Numbered from the stretch's first letter, positions 16,176-26,935 are shown. The stretch: 43,098 nt of DNA from Loigolactobacillus rennini DSM 20253 (GCF_001436505.1 NZ_AYYI01000006.1:1-43098); one strand, 5' to 3'. Numbers and translations are program-made. The notes: generated by a model not told the origin, from the sequence alone.

Positions 16176-17507
16176 TTATGCTAGCGCGCCCATTGGATCC
16201 CATGGTGCTAAAACTTTTGGATCTTCTTTGGTTGCTTTTAATAGGTCGTCAGAAAGGTATTTTTTATTGATGACAATTTGGTAAACGTATTGGTCTAACC
16301 AAGCGTCACTCATTACAAAATAACCTTTTTCACCAACTTTATTACCCCAAGAATTTTCAACTTTCCATTTTGTTGGTTTGCCTGCAACTAAGTCAACGCC
16401 AGTGATGACCATGGCATGTGTCATCATGCTTTCCCCATAATCTAATCGTTGTGCCTTAGTCATATCTAAATCAACGTTGAAAAGTGCATTTTTATCATAA
16501 ATAGCAGTGTCCATGATACCTAATTTACGATCGGAAGATTGTCCAACATCGCAACCAAACCAAACACTTTCACCAGCTTGCAATTGTTTGATTGCCAACT
16601 GTTTGAAAGTATTGATATCAAGATTAAGGTGACGTACTTGTCGACCGCCTACAACATTGCCTAGCATTTCAACTGTATAAAGATGATTGTAAGGTTTATC
16701 AGCTGTTGGTGCATTAATAATTGACTGGTATTGATCTAAATCCCAGCCCACATATTTTTCAAAAAAGCGCTGTGGCGTTAAATCACGGTCTGAATGATAG
16801 TGGTTATCTTTATCGCGGTATTGGAAATCAAACTTCATTGGCGGTTCGCCTAAAGCATAGACTAATAAACGATAATCTTGACTTAAGAAGCGATTTTTTG
16901 CTGCAGCAATGTCAGCTTCACTTGCTTTATCAGCAACCATTTGCCGCAAGCTAACCGCATCTTTACGTAATTTAAGGTTTAATGTGGCGTTAATTTCGTT
17001 TGAACGCTCACTATTATAGGTTTCTGGCATAACAGATTGCGGCACAATACCGTATTTAGCAATTAATGCTGTCAACATATCCCACTGACCACCATCTTGT
17101 TGCGGTGTTGCCAATAAAAATGCAACTTTTCGACTAGATAATGGTTGGTCAGCTGTATTTAAAATGTTTTCATAAAAATAGTTTGCCTTCTCAAACTTAT
17201 CCCAAAAATTAGTGTAATTTTGGGAGAGTTCAAAATCTTTTAAATTAAACTGTGCCGCGATGCTACGCCGCATGGTATTTAAAGCGGCGAACATCCAGCA
17301 GCGACCGCTTTGTTTTTGATCGGAAACTTTTTCCGCTGCTAGGTCGATTGAAAAAGTTGGGGTCATCGCAACCTTTGAATCGGTGTTTTCACTAGTTGCT
17401 AAAATCCCATTATTCATTACGGCGCGTTTTAAGGCCGCTGCCTGCGGCTCCTGATGTAATTTTGCTTGATAATCTGAAATGGCTTCTTTACTAATTTCTT
17501 TTGCCAA
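16176..17507 (-). CDS. pepC: Aminopeptidase C (bleomycin hydrolase family)
   Basis: A 443-residue cytoplasmic cysteine peptidase of the C1B family that removes N-terminal residues from peptides and forms a hexameric barrel. Catalytic triad visible: Cys in QSGRCWMFA (about 71), His in MMTHAMVITG and Asn in KVENSWG. It starts with TTG at 17507, behind AAAGGAGTGATG. The end of the protein (DPMGALA) is the usual self-processing C-terminal arm. Part of the peptide utilisation set of lactic acid bacteria. Confidence 0.95.
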   Translation of the reverse strand: MAKEISKEAISDYQAKLHQEPQAAALKRAVMNNGILATSENTDSKVAMTPTFSIDLAAEKVSDQKQSGRCWMFAALNTMRRSIAAQFNLKDFELSQNYTNFWDKFEKANYFYENILNTADQPLSSRKVAFLLATPQQDGGQWDMLTALIAKYGIVPQSVMPETYNSERSNEINATLNLKLRKDAVSLRQMVADKASEADIAAAKNRFLSQDYRLLVYALGEPPMKFDFQYRDKDNHYHSDRDLTPQRFFEKYVGWDLDQYQSIINAPTADKPYNHLYTVEMLGNVVGGRQVRHLNLDINTFKQLAIKQLQAGESVWFGCDVGQSSDRKLGIMDTAIYDKNALFNVDLDMTKAQRLDYGESMMTHAMVITGVDLVAGKPTKWKVENSWGNKVGEKGYFVMSDAWLDQYVYQIVINKKYLSDDLLKATKEDPKVLAPWDPMGALA

Positions 17508-17583
17508 GAATCATCACTCCTTTAATGTGATATTAAGTCTATTCTAACCTTTTACTTCATGATTTGTCAGCTAACTAAATGTA

Positions 17584-17862
17584 TTATTGTGCGACAATGT
17601 CTGCATATTGAGGTTGCTTAGCAAAAAATTTCTTAGCGTAAGGACAAATGGGTAAAATTTTTGCCTGTTTCTTTTTGGCATAAGTGATCATCGTTTCAAT
17701 TAATTGACGGGCAATGCCTTGTCCGCGGTGATCTTCTCGAACAAATGTGTGGTCGACAGCTAAAATTTGACCATTTTTGAGTGTTTGAAAAGTTACTTCG
17801 GCCACCAAACGCCCAGTTGCATCGTTATTATAAAAACGGCCGGGTTCATACGCAAATTCCAT
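17584..17862 (-). CDS. Small GNAT-family N-acetyltransferase (YjdJ-like)
   Basis: A 92-residue protein of the short GNAT type: VAEVTF, VDHTFVREDHRGQGIARQLI (acetyl-CoA pyrophosphate loop RGQGIA) and ILPICPYAKKFF. The ATG at 17862 directly follows GAGGAGGTTCCTT; an upstream in-frame TTG lies inside the ribosome site. Acceptor unknown. Confidence 0.8.
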   Translation of the reverse strand: MEFAYEPGRFYNNDATGRLVAEVTFQTLKNGQILAVDHTFVREDHRGQGIARQLIETMITYAKKKQAKILPICPYAKKFFAKQPQYADIVAQ

Positions 17863-18052
17863 AAGGAACCTCCTCAATAATAATGATTAAATTTATTGTA
17901 AAGTTTGTTTTAGTAAAAGGCAAGAAAACGATTTAAAGACACTAGTTTCATGGTGTATAAAAAGTGGCACTTGATTACCCATTTAAAGGAATAAATGCTA
18001 TGATTAAAGGCGTTAGATAACCAGCAAGTAAACGGAATAAGGGAGTTATTTT

Positions 18053-18589
18053 ATGAAACGTGGATTTGAAATTGTAACCCACTACCAAGAGGCCAATTTA
18101 CAATTACCTCAGCGTGCAACTAAACAAGCAGCCGGCTATGATTTTCGGGCAGCAGTTGATTTTAAACTGCCCAGTATTTGGCGTAGGCCTTTTTTATACT
18201 GGTTGTGGCAGGCGCGAAAGCAACAAGCGTTAACCGACCAAGACTATTTAGCCGCTGAGAAAACGTTGCGGCCGCTTTTAGTTCCTACTGGAATCAAAGC
18301 TTACATGCAACCGGATGAATACTTATTATTAGCTAACCGCTCTAGTGGTCCGATTAAACGCGGGTTAATTTTACCTAATGGCATTGGGATTGTAGATGCT
18401 GATTATTATAATAATGCTAAAAATGAAGGCGAAATTTTCTTTCAGTTAGTTAATTTAGGTATTCGTGATGTGGTGATTAAAAAGGGTGACCGCATCGGCC
18501 AGGGTATTTTTATGCCTTATTTACAAGCTGATGGTGATCGTGGAGGACTAAGCACTCGTACTGGCGGTTTTGGTTCTTCTGGGCGTTAA
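18053..18589 (+). CDS. dut: dUTP diphosphatase
   Basis: A 178-residue trimeric dUTPase that hydrolyses dUTP to dUMP, keeping uracil out of DNA. All five motifs are present: AGYDFRAA, NRSSGP, GIGIVDADYYNN, KKGDRIGQGIF and the C-terminal RTGGFGSSGR. An insertion of about 35 residues (48-85) between motif 1 and the next strand makes it longer than the 150-residue E. coli enzyme; such long forms occur in lactobacilli. AAGGGAG precedes the ATG. Confidence 0.95.
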   Translation: MKRGFEIVTHYQEANLQLPQRATKQAAGYDFRAAVDFKLPSIWRRPFLYWLWQARKQQALTDQDYLAAEKTLRPLLVPTGIKAYMQPDEYLLLANRSSGPIKRGLILPNGIGIVDADYYNNAKNEGEIFFQLVNLGIRDVVIKKGDRIGQGIFMPYLQADGDRGGLSTRTGGFGSSGR

Positions 18590-18666
18590 TATCCGCCGAA
18601 GGTTGGATTTTAAGTCCGTTAATAAGCGCTAAACTAAAATTAATACTCTAGAAAAGGATGTCTGCT

Positions 18667-20037
18667 GTGGCAAAACCAAAAACACAATTTGTCTGTCAAA
18701 ATTGTGGCTATAATTCTCCGCGCTATTTAGGTCGTTGCCCGAATTGCGGTGCTTGGAACCAAATGGTAGAAGAAAAATTGCCCACAAAAAATAAAGAAGT
18801 ACACGCACAGTCTAATTTAGCTGGCCAAATTGCCAAACCCCGGCTACTGACTAGTGTGAATGTCGAAAAAGAACCACGGGTAAAAACCCAATTAGCTGAA
18901 TTGAACCGAGTATTAGGCGGTGGCATTGTCCCTGGCTCTTTAGTGTTAGTTGGTGGTGATCCTGGTATTGGAAAATCAACTTTACTGTTACAAGTTTCTG
19001 GCCAGTTGAGCCGCCATCAAGAGAAGGTTCTCTATGTGTCGGGTGAGGAAAGTGCGGTTCAGATTAAAATGCGCGCCGATCGTTTAGGTGTCGGCAATAG
19101 CCAATTATATTTGTACCCAGAAACGGATATGGGCAGCATTCAACAACAAGTAAAACAATTGCAGCCAGATTATTTAGTGATTGATTCCATTCAGACCATG
19201 CAGGAACCGGATTTAAATTCAGCTGTCGGTAGTGTTGCACAAGTTCGCGAAGTAACGGCAGATTTGATGAGATTAGCAAAGCAAAATCAAATTACTGTCT
19301 TTATCGTCGGGCATGTAACTAAGGGTGGTGCTATTGCTGGGCCTAAAATTTTGGAACACATGGTGGATACAGTTTTATATTTTGAAGGTGATCAACAACG
19401 GACTTACCGAATTTTACGTGCTGTGAAAAACCGGTTTGGCTCTACTAATGAAATCGGGATTTTTGAAATGCAGATGGACGGGTTACACGAGGTCGCTAAT
19501 CCATCAGAAATTTTTTTAGAGGAGCGTCTTGCTGGCGCCACTGGTTCTGCGGTAGTGGTGTCATTAGAAGGAACACGGCCCATTTTAGTTGAAATTCAAG
19601 CGCTGATTACCCCCACTGTTTTCGGCAACGCGCAACGGACGACTACTGGGATTGACCGTAACCGTGCCGCGTTGATTATGGCAGTTTTAGAAAAGCGGGC
19701 CAATTTAATGTTGCAAAATCAAGATGCCTATTTAAAGGCTGCCGGAGGTGTTAAACTAAATGAACCGGCGATTGATTTGGCTGTAGCAGTTAGCATTGCA
19801 TCTTCTTACCGGGATAAAGAAACGCAAGCGCGTGATTGTTTTGTGGGTGAATTAGGATTGACTGGTGAAGTTCGTAGTGTTAATCGCATTGAACAACGGA
19901 TTAATGAAGCGGCTAAATTAGGATTCAAGCGCATTTTTATTCCCAAAAATAATACAAAGCGCTTACAAGTTCCTAAAACGATTCAAGTGATCGGCGTGAC
20001 CACGATTGCAGAAGCACTGAAAAAAGCATTTGATTGA
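18667..20037 (+). CDS. radA: DNA repair protein RadA
   Basis: A 456-residue RecA-like branch-migration protein. An N-terminal zinc finger (CQNC at 10-13 and CPNC), the Walker [13 protein letters not shown], the RadA-specific KNRFGS motif, and a C-terminal Lon-like domain (about 280-456). I prefer the GTG at 18667, giving the canonical [11 protein letters not shown]-terminus behind AAAAGGA; the ATG at 18658 overlaps the ribosome site. Head of the conserved radA-yacL-gltX order. Confidence 0.95.
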   Translation: MAKPKTQFVCQNCGYNSPRYLGRCPNCGAWNQMVEEKLPTKNKEVHAQSNLAGQIAKPRLLTSVNVEKEPRVKTQLAELNRVLGGGIVPGSLVLVGGDPGIGKSTLLLQVSGQLSRHQEKVLYVSGEESAVQIKMRADRLGVGNSQLYLYPETDMGSIQQQVKQLQPDYLVIDSIQTMQEPDLNSAVGSVAQVREVTADLMRLAKQNQITVFIVGHVTKGGAIAGPKILEHMVDTVLYFEGDQQRTYRILRAVKNRFGSTNEIGIFEMQMDGLHEVANPSEIFLEERLAGATGSAVVVSLEGTRPILVEIQALITPTVFGNAQRTTTGIDRNRAALIMAVLEKRANLMLQNQDAYLKAAGGVKLNEPAIDLAVAVSIASSYRDKETQARDCFVGELGLTGEVRSVNRIEQRINEAAKLGFKRIFIPKNNTKRLQVPKTIQVIGVTTIAEALKKAFD

Positions 20038-20052
20038 AAGAAGGTGACAAGC

Positions 20053-21192
20053 ATGAAAAAAAGAATTATTATCGGATTGATCATTGTGATTGGGGCCTCG
20101 CTAACCGGTACATTTTTACCTTTATTGTGGCAATTAGTCGGTTTAGGGGCCATCCACTATTTAAATAATTTATTAGTTAATGTTTTAGTTGGTGCAATTA
20201 TTTCTTATTTTCTTTCATTCTTTTTGGTGGGACCAATCATCGGTGTGTTTGATAGATTGCTCAAACGGACAGAAACTTTTATCGGGAAACAAACACCGAC
20301 TTATTTACTTTTTGGTAGTTTAGCGACTATTATCGGCCTAATTTTGGCAAATATTATTTCAATTCCGCTGTACCGGATGGATTTTTTCTTAATGAATACG
20401 TTGCTACCTATTATTTTGATGATTTTATTGGGATACATCGGTTTTCGAATTGGGACCACCAGAACGGAAGATTGGCGTCGTTTACTACAAATTCGGACTA
20501 AAAAAGCTACAATTGAAACGCCTGAAGAACAAGCAAAAGTTTTAGATCGGAAAGTAGACGATAATTTTCACAAATACAAAGTTTTGGATACTAGTGTGAT
20601 TATTGATGGGCGAATTTATGAAATTGCGCAAACTGGTTTTATCGAGGGCACATTATTGATTCCTAACTTTGTTTTACATGAATTGCAATTAATTGCTGAT
20701 TCAGCGGATTCATTAAAACGCACGCGTGGTCGCCGCGGACTAGACATTTTGAATGATTTGCAGAAAACAGATGCTATGCCGGTTGAAATGTATGAAGGTG
20801 ACTTTGAAGATCTAACTGAAGTTGACGGTAAACTCATCAGGTTAGCCAAGTTAGTGGATGGCATTGTGGTTACTAACGACTATAATCTAAATAAAGTCAG
20901 CCAATTTCAAAATGTGCCGGTATTAAACATTAATGAATTAGCCAATACTTTGAAGCCAGCTGTTATTCCTGGTGATCAGATGACGGTGCGCGTCGTTAAA
21001 TCTGGTACTGAGCGTCAACAAGGTGTTGCTTATTTGGATGACGGTACTATGGTGGTAGTAGAAGATGGTAAGTATTACATGCATAAATCATTGGCAGTAA
21101 CTGTTACTAGTGCATTGCAAACGGCAGCTGGCCGCATGATTTTCACAAAACCTGCTCACGCACAAAAAAGTCTACGTGAACATAATAAATAA
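20053..21192 (+). CDS. yacL: PIN/TRAM domain membrane protein (YacL family)
   Basis: A 379-residue protein with four N-terminal membrane segments (to about residue 140), a PIN nuclease-like domain (KVLDTSVIIDGRIYE at about 175, then DGKLIRLAKL and VVTNDYNLNKV with conserved acidic residues) and a C-terminal TRAM domain (about 300-360). Biochemical role not established. AGAAGGTGA places the start at the ATG 20053. DisA, which sits between radA and yacL in Bacillus, is missing here. Confidence 0.9.
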   Translation: MKKRIIIGLIIVIGASLTGTFLPLLWQLVGLGAIHYLNNLLVNVLVGAIISYFLSFFLVGPIIGVFDRLLKRTETFIGKQTPTYLLFGSLATIIGLILANIISIPLYRMDFFLMNTLLPIILMILLGYIGFRIGTTRTEDWRRLLQIRTKKATIETPEEQAKVLDRKVDDNFHKYKVLDTSVIIDGRIYEIAQTGFIEGTLLIPNFVLHELQLIADSADSLKRTRGRRGLDILNDLQKTDAMPVEMYEGDFEDLTEVDGKLIRLAKLVDGIVVTNDYNLNKVSQFQNVPVLNINELANTLKPAVIPGDQMTVRVVKSGTERQQGVAYLDDGTMVVVEDGKYYMHKSLAVTVTSALQTAAGRMIFTKPAHAQKSLREHNK

Positions 21193-21295
21193 ATTACCTG
21201 GTTACCTTTACAAGTATTTGATTGACCAGTAAAATTAGAAGTACTGTATGAGTTAGCTTAATTTAAAAAGGAAAATTGAAAGAGGCGGAATTTAA

Positions 21296-22783
21296 TTGGC
21301 AAATAAAAATATTCGTGTTCGCTATGCACCAAGTCCAACCGGACATTTGCATATTGGTAATGCACGGACGGCATTGTTCAACTATCTTTTTGCACGGCAT
21401 AATAAGGGTAAATTCATTATCCGAATTGAAGATACAGACGCGAAGAGAAACGTTGAAGGTGGCGAAAAAAGCCAATTAACCATGTTAAAATGGTTAGGCA
21501 TGGATTGGGATGAAGGCCCAGATAAGCCAGGCGATGTTGGTCCGTATCGGCAATCAGAACGTGGTGATATCTACCGGCCGTTAATTCAAGAATTAGTTGA
21601 TAAAGGCTTGGCCTATGAATCTTACATCAGTGAAGATGAGTTAAAAGCGCAGCGTGAAGCACAAAAAGCACGGCACGAGATGCCACATTACGAAGATGAA
21701 TATGCTGGCTTAACAGCTGAAGAAAAAGCCGCTAAAATTGCAAAGGCAAAAGCTGCAGGAGTTAAACCTGTCATTCGTTTTCGTGTGCCAGTGCATAAAA
21801 ACTACACCTTTGATGATTTAGTTAAGGGTCACATTGAATTTGATTCAGATTCAATTGGTGGTGATTTCGTCATCATGAAGCGAGATGGAATGCCAACCTA
21901 TAACTTTGCGGTTGTGGTTGATGACCACTTAATGAAAATCACGCATGTTTTACGTGGTGATGATCACATTGCCAATACGCCTAAACAATTGATGATTTAC
22001 GAAGCATTTGGCTGGGAACCACCAGTTTTTGGACACATGACGTTAATTATTAATACACGGACTGGTAAGAAGTTATCCAAGCGTGATGAATCAACTTTAC
22101 AATTCATTGAGCAATACCGTGAATTGGGTTATTTACCAGAAGGCATGTTTAATTTCATTACTTTGTTAGGCTGGTCGCCAGTAGGTGAAGATGAAATCTT
22201 CAATCGGAAACAGTTGATTAAAATGTTTGACCCGAAGCGGTTAAGTCGTTCACCAGCTAAATTTGACGCTAAAAAGTTGGAATGGGTCAATAATCAGTAC
22301 ATGAAAAAGACGGATAGCAACCGCGTAACCGATATGGGCATATATCAATTAATTAAAGCAGGTCGAATTCCAGAAAATCCAGATGCTAAAACGATAGAAT
22401 GGGCACGGACATTAATTGGTTTATACCATGATCAGATGAGTTATGCAGCACAGGTTGTGGAAGAGTCGGCTGTTTTCTTCACAGAGCCACCTAAACTTGA
22501 TGATGCTGCTTTAAAAGAACTTGCAGTTGAATCGGCGCCTACTGTTTTACAAAAATTTGCGGAATTAAGTAAGCAGATTAAAATTTTTGATGCAGTTGAA
22601 ATCAACCGTGTTATCCAGCAAGTACGAGCAGAAACCGGCGTTAAAGGTCGTCAATTGTACATGCCAATTCGGATTGCAACAACACGGGCAACTCACGGGC
22701 CGGCGATTGCCGAATCTATTGAGTTGTTAGGCCGTGAAAAAGCTATGCATCATTTAGCGGTCACATTAAATGAATTAAACTAA
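21296..22783 (+). CDS. gltX: Glutamyl-tRNA synthetase
   Basis: A 495-residue class I synthetase that charges tRNA-Glu (and, in organisms using GatCAB, tRNA-Gln). Motifs [14 protein letters not shown] (HIGH-type) near the N-terminus and KKLSKRDES (KMSKS-type) near residue 260. It starts with TTG at 21296 behind AGAGGCGG. The ispD and ispF genes that precede gltX in Bacillus are absent, fitting mevalonate-pathway lactobacilli. No T-box before it. Confidence 0.96.
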   Translation: MANKNIRVRYAPSPTGHLHIGNARTALFNYLFARHNKGKFIIRIEDTDAKRNVEGGEKSQLTMLKWLGMDWDEGPDKPGDVGPYRQSERGDIYRPLIQELVDKGLAYESYISEDELKAQREAQKARHEMPHYEDEYAGLTAEEKAAKIAKAKAAGVKPVIRFRVPVHKNYTFDDLVKGHIEFDSDSIGGDFVIMKRDGMPTYNFAVVVDDHLMKITHVLRGDDHIANTPKQLMIYEAFGWEPPVFGHMTLIINTRTGKKLSKRDESTLQFIEQYRELGYLPEGMFNFITLLGWSPVGEDEIFNRKQLIKMFDPKRLSRSPAKFDAKKLEWVNNQYMKKTDSNRVTDMGIYQLIKAGRIPENPDAKTIEWARTLIGLYHDQMSYAAQVVEESAVFFTEPPKLDDAALKELAVESAPTVLQKFAELSKQIKIFDAVEINRVIQQVRAETGVKGRQLYMPIRIATTRATHGPAIAESIELLGREKAMHHLAVTLNELN

Positions 22784-22789
22784 AACGAT

Positions 22790-23010
22790 GATAAGAATAA
22801 GTAGCTTCTTTTAGCTTGACAGAGAGCGCTCAGTAGCTGTAAAAGCGTAGTTAAACGGAGTGAAATGCCTCTTTGAGTGCGACTATGATTAAAGTAGTAG
22901 TCGTCGGAATCATTCACGTTAACGAATGAAAAAGGAAGTTTATTTAGCTTCAAAGAAAAGTGGGACCACGGTAAAGCGTCTTTTGATGAAAAATCAAAAG
23001 GCGCTTTTAC
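22790..23010 (+). promoter_or_regulatory. Cysteine T-box leader of cysS
   Basis: A 220-base leader with the T-box core GTGGGACCACG (22960-22970) followed by a terminator stem, AAAGCGTCTTTTGAT (22973-22987) and ATCAAAAGGCGCTTT (22993-23007), and a short T-run. Upstream lies a large stem I region; TGC in GAAATGCCTCT (about 22864-22866) is the best candidate specifier codon and matches the downstream cysteinyl-tRNA synthetase. Uncharged tRNA-Cys would pair with specifier and T-box and let transcription continue. Confidence 0.9.
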
Positions 23011-23040
23011 TTCATGATAAATAATTTGGAGGTGGCAGTT

Positions 23041-24450
23041 TTGCTTCAAGTTTATAATACTTTAACGCGGAAAAAAGAAGTTTTTAAGCCCTTAACACCT
23101 GGAAAGGTTAAAATGTATGTCTGTGGGCCAACGGTTTATAATTACATTCACATTGGTAATGCGCGCTCAGCAATTGCGTTTGATACCATTCGGCGGTATC
23201 TTGAATTTCGGGGTTTTGATGTTGATTATGTCTCTAATTTTACTGATGTCGATGATAAAATGATTAAACAAGCTCAAAAAGATGGGGTAACAGTACCGCA
23301 GTTAGCTGCTAAATATATTGCTGCGTTTAATCAGGATACAGCGGCATTAAACATTGAACCGGCAACAGTTCGACCACGGGCGACGGAAAACATTCCAGAA
23401 ATTATCGCCTTCATTCAGGCGTTGTTGGACAAAGGCTATGCTTACACTGTAGCTGGTGATGTTTATTATCATGCCCGTAAATTTAAACACTATGGCCAGC
23501 TATCAGATCAAAATATTGATCAATTAGAACAAGGCGCTAGTGAGCACACTGTTGATGAAGAAACAAAACGGAAGCAAGATCCAATTGATTTTGCGCTGTG
23601 GAAAGCGGCTAAGCCAAATGAGATTGCTTGGGACGCACCATGGGGTCGCGGACGACCAGGTTGGCACATTGAATGCTCTGTAATGTCAATTAAATATTTA
23701 GGGCCAACTTTTGATATTCATGGTGGTGGCCAAGATTTAGAATTTCCGCACCATGAAAATGAAATTGCGCAAAGTGAGGCTAAGACTGGACAAACATTTG
23801 CCAACTATTGGTTACACAATGGTTTTGTTACCATTGGTGCGGACGATGAAAAAATGAGTAAATCATTAGGTAACTTTGTGACAGTGCATGACTTATTAAA
23901 GAAAATCGATCCGCAAGTGATCCGCTTTTTTATGGCAACCACACAATATCGGCGTCCCATCCGCTATAGTCAGGAAACTCTAGCAGAAGCAGCTAATAAT
24001 TTGCAAAAATTGCGTATTGCTTATGACAATTTAAACTACCGTAAAAAGCAGACTGTTACAGGTCATGATCAGCAAGTCGATCAGCAACTTGCTGATTTAA
24101 CCCAGGCATTTATAACTGCGATGGATGACGATTTTAACGTACAAAATGGGATGACCCAAGTTTATGAATTAGCTAAATTAATGAATATTTACAGCGAGCA
24201 GCCAGAAGTGCACGCGGCAACATTGCAACAATTATTGACCAGCTTTACAGATTGGCTACAAATTTTTGGTGTAACGTTTAAACCAACTGCTTTGTTGGAT
24301 CAAGACATTGAAAATCTGTTAAAAGAACGCCAGATGGCACGAAAACAAAAAAATTATCAGCGCAGCGATGAAATCCGTGATTTATTGCGAAAACAAGGAA
24401 TTTTATTGGAAGATACACCGCAAGGGACGCGCTGGCGGAGGCAATCATGA
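23041..24450 (+). CDS. cysS: Cysteinyl-tRNA synthetase
   Basis: A 469-residue class I synthetase. Motifs: [16 protein letters not shown] (zinc Cys and HIGH-type) and [22 protein letters not shown] and the [11 protein letters not shown] zinc-site residues. GGAGGTGG at 23028-23035 dictates the TTG at 23041; a longer ATG frame from 23014 would run through the ribosome site. Controlled by the Cys T-box upstream. Overlaps mrnC by ATGA. Confidence 0.96.
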   Translation: MLQVYNTLTRKKEVFKPLTPGKVKMYVCGPTVYNYIHIGNARSAIAFDTIRRYLEFRGFDVDYVSNFTDVDDKMIKQAQKDGVTVPQLAAKYIAAFNQDTAALNIEPATVRPRATENIPEIIAFIQALLDKGYAYTVAGDVYYHARKFKHYGQLSDQNIDQLEQGASEHTVDEETKRKQDPIDFALWKAAKPNEIAWDAPWGRGRPGWHIECSVMSIKYLGPTFDIHGGGQDLEFPHHENEIAQSEAKTGQTFANYWLHNGFVTIGADDEKMSKSLGNFVTVHDLLKKIDPQVIRFFMATTQYRRPIRYSQETLAEAANNLQKLRIAYDNLNYRKKQTVTGHDQQVDQQLADLTQAFITAMDDDFNVQNGMTQVYELAKLMNIYSEQPEVHAATLQQLLTSFTDWLQIFGVTFKPTALLDQDIENLLKERQMARKQKNYQRSDEIRDLLRKQGILLEDTPQGTRWRRQS

Positions 24451-24863
24451 CAGAAAAGGTAGATTATCAGCAATTAAATGGCATTGCGCTAGCCTATATG
24501 GGTGATGCGAGTTATGAAGTTTATATTCGGCGACATTTACTGAGTAAAGGAATCACAAAACCGACTAGGTTACAGCACCGAGCAACTTATTTTGTTTCTG
24601 CTAAGGCACAAGCAGGATTGCTTAAAATGATGTTAAAACAAAATATTTTAACTGATGAGGAGCAGAGCTTTTATAAACGTGGGCGTAACGCTAATAGTCA
24701 TACGCACGCTAAAAATACTAGTGCAGTCACTTACCGAATTTCAACCGGTTTTGAAGCGTTAATCGGGTATTTAGCGCTTAGTAATCAGTCGCAACGGCTA
24801 GAGGAACTTGTGAATTGGTGCATTGCCAAAGTGGAAGAAGGTGCCATTCATGGGCAAAAATAA
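24447..24863 (+). CDS. mrnC: Mini-ribonuclease III (23S rRNA 3' end maturation)
   Basis: A 138-residue RNase III-like protein without a dsRNA-binding domain. The [15 protein letters not shown] stretch holds the catalytic Asp, and [10 protein letters not shown] the second acidic site. It processes 23S rRNA precursor ends in Firmicutes. Starts inside the cysS stop. Confidence 0.93.
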   Translation: MTEKVDYQQLNGIALAYMGDASYEVYIRRHLLSKGITKPTRLQHRATYFVSAKAQAGLLKMMLKQNILTDEEQSFYKRGRNANSHTHAKNTSAVTYRISTGFEALIGYLALSNQSQRLEELVNWCIAKVEEGAIHGQK

Positions 24864-25629
24864 TCAGCACAGCCAAGCAGCTGATTTTGTGATTGGCCGT
24901 CATGCTGCGCAAGAAACGCTGCAAACGGAAGGGGCTAAGCGAATCAATAAATTATTTTTGCAAGCTGGTTTGAAGGCAGGGGCCTTAGAAAGTTTACAGA
25001 AAAAAGCAAAAGCCCAAAAAATACCAGTGCAACGGGTGCCTAAAACAAAATTAGATTTGATGAGTGATCATGGCAATCACCAAGGCGTTGTTTTAGCGAT
25101 TACGCCGTATGCTTATGTTGATTTAGATACATTGTTTTCACGTGCTGCAGCTAAAAAGCAGCCACCATTTTTCTTAATGCTGGATGAAATTGAAGATCCC
25201 CATAATTTAGGATCAATTATGCGGACTGCTGATGCAGTTGGCGTCCACGGCATTATCATTCCTAAGCGGCGTTCCGTTGGCTTAACTAGCACTGTAGCAA
25301 AAACATCGACTGGTGCCATTGAGCATGTACCAGTTGTCCGAGTAACTAACCTAGTGGCCACGGCTAAAGAATTAAAGCAACGTGGTGTTTGGTTATTTGG
25401 TACCGATATGGCAGGAACAGACTATCGGGATTGGAATGCACAAGGTGCCATTACGATTGTGATTGGCAACGAAGGCAAGGGCATTTCTCCGTTATTAAAA
25501 AAGGAAATGGATGAAATTGTCACTTTACCGATGATCGGACACGTTCAGAGTTTAAATGCTAGTGTTGCAACTGGCTTATTACTTTATCAAGCACTAACAG
25601 TTAAACAGAAAAATGGTGAATTACCATGA
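24850..25629 (+). CDS. rlmB: 23S rRNA (guanosine-2'-O-)-methyltransferase RlmB, SpoU family
   Basis: A 259-residue TrmH/SpoU enzyme: N-terminal substrate-binding domain (FVIGRHAAQETL), then the trefoil-knot methyltransferase with DEIEDPHNLGSIMRTADAVG, VIGNEGKGI and QSLNASVATGLLLYQ. The start ATG 24850 follows GAAGAAGGTG and overlaps mrnC by 14 bases. Equivalent to B. subtilis YacO. Confidence 0.93.
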   Translation: MGKNNQHSQAADFVIGRHAAQETLQTEGAKRINKLFLQAGLKAGALESLQKKAKAQKIPVQRVPKTKLDLMSDHGNHQGVVLAITPYAYVDLDTLFSRAAAKKQPPFFLMLDEIEDPHNLGSIMRTADAVGVHGIIIPKRRSVGLTSTVAKTSTGAIEHVPVVRVTNLVATAKELKQRGVWLFGTDMAGTDYRDWNAQGAITIVIGNEGKGISPLLKKEMDEIVTLPMIGHVQSLNASVATGLLLYQALTVKQKNGELP

Positions 25630-26162
25630 AACATGAAATTTTGATTATTGATGGTTACAATGTTATCGGTAATTGGCCAGAGTTAGCCAAATTAAAGAAT
25701 GCAGACCAACTCGCTGATGCGCGCGATCAGTTGTTAGCCCAATTAGCAGAATTCCGTAAATATGAAGATGCTAAAATTATTTTAGTGTTTGATGCAATGT
25801 ATGTACCAGGGATTACACAGAGTTACGCTCAGTATGACCTGCAGGTTGTTTGGACACAAGAAGATGAAACTGCAGATAGTTACATTGAAAAATTAGCAGG
25901 TAAATTACAAAATCGTTTGAATCAGGTTACGGTGGTGACTAGTGACCAAGCTGAACAATGGACAGTCTTTTCTCGTGGTGCTTTTCGAATTTCTTCACGT
26001 GAATTTAAATTAATGATTAACCGCGCTAAAGCAGAAATTGCACAGGATGTTCGGCATTATCGAGAAAGTGAACGTAATCGTCGTTCACCTTGGGACACAC
26101 AGCAGTTATTTTCCCTTGCGCGTTTGCGGGATCAATTAGCACAGGATAAATCGGCCAAATAA
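25626..26162 (+). CDS. rae1: Ribosome-dependent mRNA endonuclease Rae1/YacP (NYN domain)
   Basis: A 178-residue NYN/PIN-fold nuclease: LIIDGYNVIGNWPE (first acidic site), ILVFDAMYVPG, ETADSYIEKLA and VVTSDQAEQ. In B. subtilis this protein (YacP/Rae1) enters the ribosomal A site and cuts mRNA. It overlaps rlmB by ATGA, the same order as in Bacillus. Confidence 0.92.
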   Translation: MKHEILIIDGYNVIGNWPELAKLKNADQLADARDQLLAQLAEFRKYEDAKIILVFDAMYVPGITQSYAQYDLQVVWTQEDETADSYIEKLAGKLQNRLNQVTVVTSDQAEQWTVFSRGAFRISSREFKLMINRAKAEIAQDVRHYRESERNRRSPWDTQQLFSLARLRDQLAQDKSAK

Positions 26163-26228
26163 ACATGAGTTCGCTTGTAAAGCGCTTTCTAACTTGCTAA
26201 ATTAATAATGCGTGCTTGTTAAAACAAA

Positions 26229-26804
26229 ATGATGGAGACAAAAGAATTAATTTTGAATGCTGCTAATGGTGATTCGCAAGCATTAGAGCAACTATTTCAG
26301 CGCTACCGACCAATGCTAAAAAAGATGCAGCAAAGGTATTATTTACATCTTTTAGATGCAGATGATTGGGATCAGGAAGCGCGGCTAGTCTGTTTCCGTG
26401 CTGCGCAAAGGTACCGTGAAGATACGCGGTTGACTTTTGGTCGCTACTATCAAAGGTGCTTACTTTGCCGAATTTATACTTTGATTCGACGACAGAATGC
26501 AAAGAAACGACAGATTGATCGACACACTGTGCCTTTAGATAAGCTCGAAGTTAAACAGCAGCTTAGTGCACGCGGTTCTTTTCAATCTTTTAATCAAGTT
26601 TTTATTCGCGCAAACGCAACAGATTTTATTCGACAGTTATCAGATTTAGAGCGGGCCGTGTTTTATCAAGAATTAGCCATTAAGCATAGCGCATCAAGTA
26701 CCTTCTTAGTCGCTGAGATTACTGATTTACAAAGGCGTAATGCACTGGAACGCTGTCGGCGCAAATTAAAACGCTATTTAGCTGATCAAGCGTTAGTTCA
26801 ATAA
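26229..26804 (+). CDS. sigH: Sigma factor SigH/ComX-like
   Basis: A 191-residue sigma-70-family protein: region 2 (AANGDSQALEQLFQRYRPMLKK to about residue 90, including DADDWDQEARLVCFRAAQRY) and a weak region 4 (about 135-185). Its position directly after yacP is that of sigH in Bacillus; the lactobacillus homologue is usually called SigH or ComX and controls late competence genes. The two adjacent ATGs (26229, 26232) have no Shine-Dalgarno sequence, unlike every other gene here, suggesting low or conditional translation. Its function in competence is inferred. Confidence 0.82.
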   Translation: MMETKELILNAANGDSQALEQLFQRYRPMLKKMQQRYYLHLLDADDWDQEARLVCFRAAQRYREDTRLTFGRYYQRCLLCRIYTLIRRQNAKKRQIDRHTVPLDKLEVKQQLSARGSFQSFNQVFIRANATDFIRQLSDLERAVFYQELAIKHSASSTFLVAEITDLQRRNALERCRRKLKRYLADQALVQ

Positions 26805-26882
26805 GGCTAGTTAGTTGAATCATCAGTAGTAACAAAAGCTTAGTAACTGGGCATTAAGCTACTGAGCAATGTGTTCATCAAA

Positions 26883-26935
26883 AAAGCAGGAAGCATCAGC
26901 AATTAATTTTGCTGGTGTTTCCTGCTTTATTTTAC
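26883..26935. terminator. Bidirectional terminator after sigH
   Basis: A 20-base-pair stem, 26883-26902 with 26909-26928, containing two G-U pairs, loop TTAATT. Followed by ATTTTAC on the plus strand and by TTTTTT on the minus strand; it serves sigH and the small convergent gene. Confidence 0.9.

Noticed and set aside
21193-21295. A T-box or strong promoter before gltX
   Set aside because: No T-box core is present and TTGACC has no -10 at 16-18 bases; gltX may be read from upstream.
26174-26190. A catabolite-responsive (cre) site before sigH
   Set aside because: TGTAAAGCGCTTTCT has a palindromic AAAGCGCTTT core but fails the conserved outer TG and CA positions at the right spacing.
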